This document shows positions 59,606 through 64,000 of a stretch of DNA of 64,000 nucleotides, piece after piece. Origin of the DNA: Umbilicaria muhlenbergii (Eukaryota; Ascomycota; Lecanoromycetes; Umbilicariales; Umbilicariaceae); NCBI GenBank assembly GCA_000611775.1, contig KK106985.1:2612645-2676644 (forward strand), read 5' to 3'. Positions within the stretch are counted from its first letter, which is position 1, and the number at the start of each line of letters is the position of its first letter. Below the pieces are notes generated by a model that worked only from the letters and a program-made list of their open reading frames with translations, did no database searches and was not told the DNA's origin. Both the position numbers and the translations under genes were made by a program.

Positions 59606-60540
59606 ATGCCGGTCATCCTCGCCACTCCGTCCGCGGAACCATCCTCTCCTGCGGTCACAGTCGTGGTCGTGGCCGAGGCGGTTCTCCGCGCCGCGGGACG
59701 CTCACCTGCTGTCACGTCCTCTTTGTCGTCGTCGATCCCATTGACCTCATCGCCTGCTGTCACGTCCTCTTTGTCGTCGTCGATCCCATTGACCTCATCG
59801 CCGGTAACAACCTCACTGATACCGACGATCGCACTCCGCGATCTCATTGCCGACCCTTACTTTCTCACCGGCACCGACCTCCGCGCCAACCCCGACCTCA
59901 CCGCGCACTCACCGTACGCGTACGCGGGAGACGTGGCCATACACCCGCGCACGCCGTGGTACTATTCGAACCCAGGTGCGCCCGCCGATCCGCCTGCCGA
60001 TATGCCCGCACGACTAGGCCCGCACTGGTGGGACGCGGCGTGGGTGCCGATTGCGACGTACGCGCTCTTTATCTACAGTATTATCAGTTTTGTGGCGTTG
60101 CTTGTGATATGGGTAAGTCCCAGCTCCCAGTCTGCGTGCCATGGTCTGTCTGTTCGATGTCGCGACTACGTCGGGCCCTGGGTGTGGGGTCTTGAGGATG
60201 TGAGGACGCGGGTTTGGGTTGTTGTTTTGATGCGGGTTGAGGTTGGGTTTGAGGACTTGTGGCAGGAGTGGGTTGTGCTGACTTGGTGGGATGGGACGGG
60301 CAGGTTCGCTGGAAGGCGCGGGACGGGGTCGTGTATCGGGCGTATCGCGTTCCTGGGAGGCGCGGCGTGCTGGTTAGGGAGGTGAGGGCTGTGCGGGTGA
60401 GGGCGGCGTCTGGGGGAGGGGGGGGCGGGGAAGAGATCCAGTTGGAGGGACAGGTGGTGGGGGGTGGTGCGAGGGAGGTGGTTGATTTGGAGGAGGTGGT
60501 TGGGATTGAGGAGGCGTTGAGGGGGTTGGGGGTTATTTAG
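59606..60540 (+). CDS. Small single-pass membrane protein, unknown function
   Basis: Two exons, 59606-60112 and 60304-60540, 247 residues; the donor is GGTAAGT and the acceptor GGGCAG, with an in-frame join (LLVIW|VRWKARDG). The intron of 191 bp is longer than others in the window. Residues about 1-75 are Ser/Thr/Pro-rich with a duplicated 16-residue unit (PAVTSSLSSSIPLTSS). A transmembrane helix follows (WVPIATYALFIYSIISFVALLVIW, about 146-169), then a basic and glycine-rich tail. No family recognised. An upstream open frame reaching 59327 starts with GTG and is not preferred. Confidence 0.6.
59705..59800 (+). repeat. 48-bp coding tandem duplication
   Basis: Two near-identical 48-bp units (starting CCTGCTGTCACG at 59705 and 59753) in the N-terminal part of the membrane protein gene. 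In frame, adding 16 residues per unit. Confidence 0.9.
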
Positions 60541-61901
60541 TGGAGGCGCCGACGGTGGATGATGCTTGGTTTACTGAGGTAGGTCGGGGGGTTGTGCTGT
60601 AGGGGTATGTGGCTGATGTGTTATAGGTCTATCTGGAGAGAGCCGCACCGGTTTTGACTTCGGTTGATAGATGGTGGTGTTGGAGTGAAGTGATTCGGGA
60701 TAGCATACGTATTGGTAGTGAGCTGGGAATAGCAGGAGGGGGATACTGGATAGCGAGGCTCTGAGATCTTAGTGTGATATCAGCACTGGATATCACTCTC
60801 GTTGCAGATGTTGTAGCGTTTTCAGTGTTGATGCAATCGAAAGGATACTGAGGATGTGATTGGATGCACTATAAATGACTTCCTAGGACACTGCTTAACA
60901 AAGTTAAGGTAAAGTGCCAGTGGACTGCTTCTTCACTACTCTACTCCAAAAGCTACCTTCACCTACTACTGCCTTACTACTTATTGTCCATGTTCCATAA
61001 TTAACGTCAAGAATGTTCCATATATACTCCGCGATGCCTGTCCTTTTCAGTCTACCCGGCAACACTAGCTAGTAGATCTCTTCCCGAAGCTGCCCTCAGT
61101 CATAGATTCCAGCGAGGCAGACATCTCCTCCGCCTAATGGAATTGTTCCGAAATACCCGCATAGCGTGTTGCAACATCAACATGAAGGATGCCGCATGTT
61201 ACAAAGCACATCTATTACAGACGTGCAGCCTCAGATGATCGTTTTGTGAATAATAATTCGAAAAGACGTCATAGTCGTATTTCAGGTATACGCGCACGTT
61301 GAATGCTTGGTGCTTAGTCAGCTCAGCCCCTGGCAATGGGATTCAGGGGCGGCCAGATGGCGTTAGCTCAAGGTAACTAAACCTCCGCAGTTGCGTTACA
61401 CTGCAGATATGTCTGTAACCAAGAAATATATATCCATGCGAGCCATGTAACGGCATCATCTGGGTCTGGGGAGACTCGAAATCAGGACGGTAATGGTCCA
61501 CGACCCGTCATAAGGCACATTGGTAATGGGATAGCATCACGGATAGCATCACTGAGAGTGAAAGATGTTTAGCAGCTGGGCGGCGTTTGGTAGGTCTAGG
61601 ATGCTTCCTGTCATCTGTAGTAGAGGGGCCGGGGGAAGATGGGTTCAATTGGTATATGCTCTCTTACCACACAAAAGAGGTGTTGCTGCAATCTTTATTA
61701 CGCTTATGCTTGTTTGTTTCCATGGCGAGAAGAATGGTTTTCAACTCTCGGCGCCGGCGAGCTTTGCTTTCATTTCGCGGAAACCCACAGTTCTCTCACT
61801 ATAACCAAGCCTCTCATCTGCAAAAACTTTCTCTCTATCTCTCTCAAGACCTAAGCACGTCCATACATCGTCCCTTCACCAAGATCCAAGACGCAGACAT
61901 T
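60541..61901. other. Intergenic region
   Basis: 1.36 kb with no supported gene. Short repeats of GATAGCATCAC occur near 61530-61555. It holds the 3' UTR of the membrane protein gene and the promoter of the next gene. Confidence 0.5.
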
Positions 61902-62228
61902 ATGAAGTTTGCCCAAGCTCTCCGGGGGTTTTTCAGGAACCTGAGAAAGCGCCGCCCAAGCCATCTCAAGGCAAAGGATCTGACTGGAAACAAGAATCGT
62001 TCGTGCACTACATTCCTACCCCAGTCCTGCTGTCTCCGGTCATGTTCCTGGCGTTAGCTACGCCTGCCGCAGGACCTCTCCATTCCCTACCTCCACTCCC
62101 GTCGTCTGCATCACATCACGTGTTGTATCGACACATGGCGGCTTAACACATCCACGGCAGAAAGGCTCATATTTCTCTGCATGATTGACTAAAAGCAATC
62201 TAACAAGACTGTGCTTTCTTTAAACCAG

Positions 62229-63993
62229 CCAGAAGACCTTGTCAACGATGTTGGAGTCATACTAACCCGTATCCATTATGTAGGCATCCCCCAATCCGAA
62301 CGGGCGCCCAAAAAGCACCCTCCGCCTGCTACTCCTCTCGACTTTCCATCATGTACTCCGAAAGGGCAATTTCCCAGCTTCTTTCCCGATGATATAGACC
62401 TCTTCACGCTATTCGCTCTGCCTCGAAAGCTAGACGATATCAACGCAGAGCATGTCAACATTCTCAATATCAATGTCGACCGTGACGTTCCGCTTTGCAA
62501 GCTCATACCCCAAGGCTTTCTTCCCCCGACCGCTTGGGAATCGGATCCTGCTCAATCAGGAGGCTCGAACACATTCCCCGCACCGACAATCACCACCACC
62601 ACTCTTAGCAATGGGCTGGACGTACCAGGGCACGAGGTGTTTTACGCTAGAATGAAGGAGCTACTTTTCGATAACGAAGATGTCTTCCGGTTTATGAACA
62701 GAGAGCCAACTCCTCCAGGACGTCCTGAAACCAAGGTTGCTCAATTCCGGAAGTTCTTCGAAGCTATATATGCCATGTGCGAATACTGGGATACCAGTCT
62801 CGACAACGACACCACATCAACACCAAAGAAGTCTACGCCTCCAGACAATGACGCAATGGATATCGAGCAGCACCGTTCCGAAGCCCAGGCGCTCGACACC
62901 GAAAACAACAGGGAACCATATACAGGACGACGCATCGGTACCGGACGGGACATGCCAAGGCAGTACCGTGAAGACGCCGTTAAATCCCTAGTCGAGACCA
63001 TCGCATGGTGTTTTCGCTGCCAAGTCTCGAACCCGCGCAACCACGCGAAGCTCAAGCTCAAAAACATGTTCGTCCCCATCCACCAAACAGCCCTGGTTTA
63101 TTGTCCCCCTCAAGACCGACAGCGCGCCAGACAAGGATTTGTCGAGGGACCACTCATGGCTATCCAATGCAGAGCCGAGACGGTCTTCCGACTACCGGGT
63201 GAAAAGCTCGGTGAAGGACAAGGGGAAATGGTCGATCTACTCCGAGAAGTCGGCGCCATGCTCCTGGTCGCGCAGGAGAGAGCCAGAGAGGGGAAAGTGG
63301 AGGTGCCACCGGGGACGGACCAATGGTGGGCCACGGCGCCCAGATGGGGAGGAGCCCCCGGGGCGGAGATCGCAGCCGGCGACGCAGCGAAGACGGACGA
63401 TGCCACCCCCGCGCCAAAGGACGGCGAGGAGGTCCTCGACGACGACGCGAGGGCGAAGCTGGAGGACAAGAAGAGGAGGAAGCTGGAGAGGAGCGGGCAG
63501 CGCAAAACTAAGCGCGCGTATCATTCCCTGCAGGCGCCCGCTTTGACGTGGGATAAACGCACTACGTACAAGCAGATTGGCAGGGAGAAGGGGAGTGAGT
63601 ATGATGATGTAAGCCACCCTTTCTCGCGTATTGGTTAAGGCGCTCCCCCCCTTGATCTACTGACCCATCCTCCTTACAAACATCTTGAGCATTCAAGGCG
63701 GCCCCCCTGACTTACTAATTCGTGTCTGCTTGGAACAGATCTACCTCATCTCCGCCCTCAACCACCACCTCTCCATCCTCCGCCTCCGCATCCACGCGGA
63801 CTTTGTCGAGTACTTCACCACTGGGAAGGCGAACGGGGCGGGCCTCAACTCGGAGCGGCCCTGGTATGGCCTCCGTCTGGAGCGCTCCAGGTGGTTCGAT
63901 TTGCTCGTGCCGGGGGAGCGCGTGCAGGCTATGAGGGGGGTTTGGGGGGTGCTGGGGTGGTTGATGAGGGGGGAGGGGGTGGGGGAGTGTTAA
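62229..63993 (+). CDS. Uncharacterised fungal protein; first exon not resolved
   Basis: The main exon runs from an acceptor (TTTAAACCAG, ending 62228) to 63608. A 130-bp GT-AG intron follows (63609-63738), then the last exon 63739-63993 ending TAA. There is no good ATG at the start of the main exon; an upstream exon is likely. ATG 61902 (MKFAQALRGFFRNLRKRR) and a neighbouring frame with SDWKQESFVHYIPTP are candidates I could not join with certainty. Visible blocks are PSFFPDDIDLFTLFALPRKL, HEVFYARMKELLFDNEDVFR, CFRCQVSNPRNHAKLKLKNM, KKRRKLERSGQRKTKRAYHS and SALNHHLSILRLRIHADFVE. The tail is Lys/Arg-rich and then G-rich. No known domain recognised; the MKFAQALR start would recall SPX proteins, but the rest does not. 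Confidence 0.6.
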
Positions 63994-64000
63994 GGGGAGG

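Noticed and set aside
1-64000. tRNA or rRNA genes
   Set aside because: I looked for A- and B-box pairs and for rRNA-like conserved blocks and found none that would fold convincingly; a covariance-model search could still find one.

Overview
This looks like nuclear DNA of a filamentous ascomycete (Pezizomycotina; the class cannot be settled by eye). The evidence is short GT-AG introns of about 45-140 bp with CTAAY-like branch points, an APSES regulator of the StuA type, fungal-type GCN1, SHMT and GH93-like genes, and a long AT-rich block of C-to-T decayed retrotransposons beside a gene-dense, GC-richer region.

Region 1 (1-754) is the intact 3' end of an amidase-family gene. Region 2 (997-20944) is a nest of mobile DNA. 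A small palindromic foldback element forms the frame. A solo LTR (1035-1246, target duplication AAAAT) sits in its left arm. A Ty1/copia element (1755-20917, 206-bp LTRs, duplication CCTCT) sits in its right arm. Inside the copia lie two Ty3/gypsy chromoviruses, both on the minus strand: A (3622-10137, 408-bp LTRs, duplication ACAGA) and B (10413-16613, 207-bp LTRs, duplication ATTTG). B carries a further module-repeat insert (about 15227-16290) and has lost its reverse transcriptase. All long internal regions are heavily C-to-T / G-to-A mutated, with tryptophan codons turned into TGA, but CpA sites are largely spared, which is not the classical RIP pattern. Region 3 (about 20950-21911) is the wreck of an NB-ARC/TPR (STAND, NLR-like) gene.

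Region 4 (22606-63993) is gene-rich: GCN1 (minus), divergently paired with a DHX29/Ucp12-like DExH helicase (plus); an uncharacterised, possibly F-box/LRR-like protein; a BRCT-domain protein (minus); the developmental regulator StuA (minus) with an 8.2-kb gene-free stretch upstream; a secreted GH93/sialidase-fold enzyme; an LPAELRNxIY-domain protein (minus); mitochondrial serine hydroxymethyltransferase; a small single-pass membrane protein; and a conserved-looking unknown whose first exon I could not fix. Exon structures were derived by hand from splice signals and frame continuity.

GCN1 and the DExH helicase start 219 bp apart on opposite strands and both belong to translation control, so they may share a promoter. 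Points for a second look: the non-CpA hypermutation, the empty-site proofs of the nested insertions, the modular insert, two GC-AG introns, a one-base frame break in GCN1, and a recurring switch from C-rich to G-rich coding strand along many of the genes.
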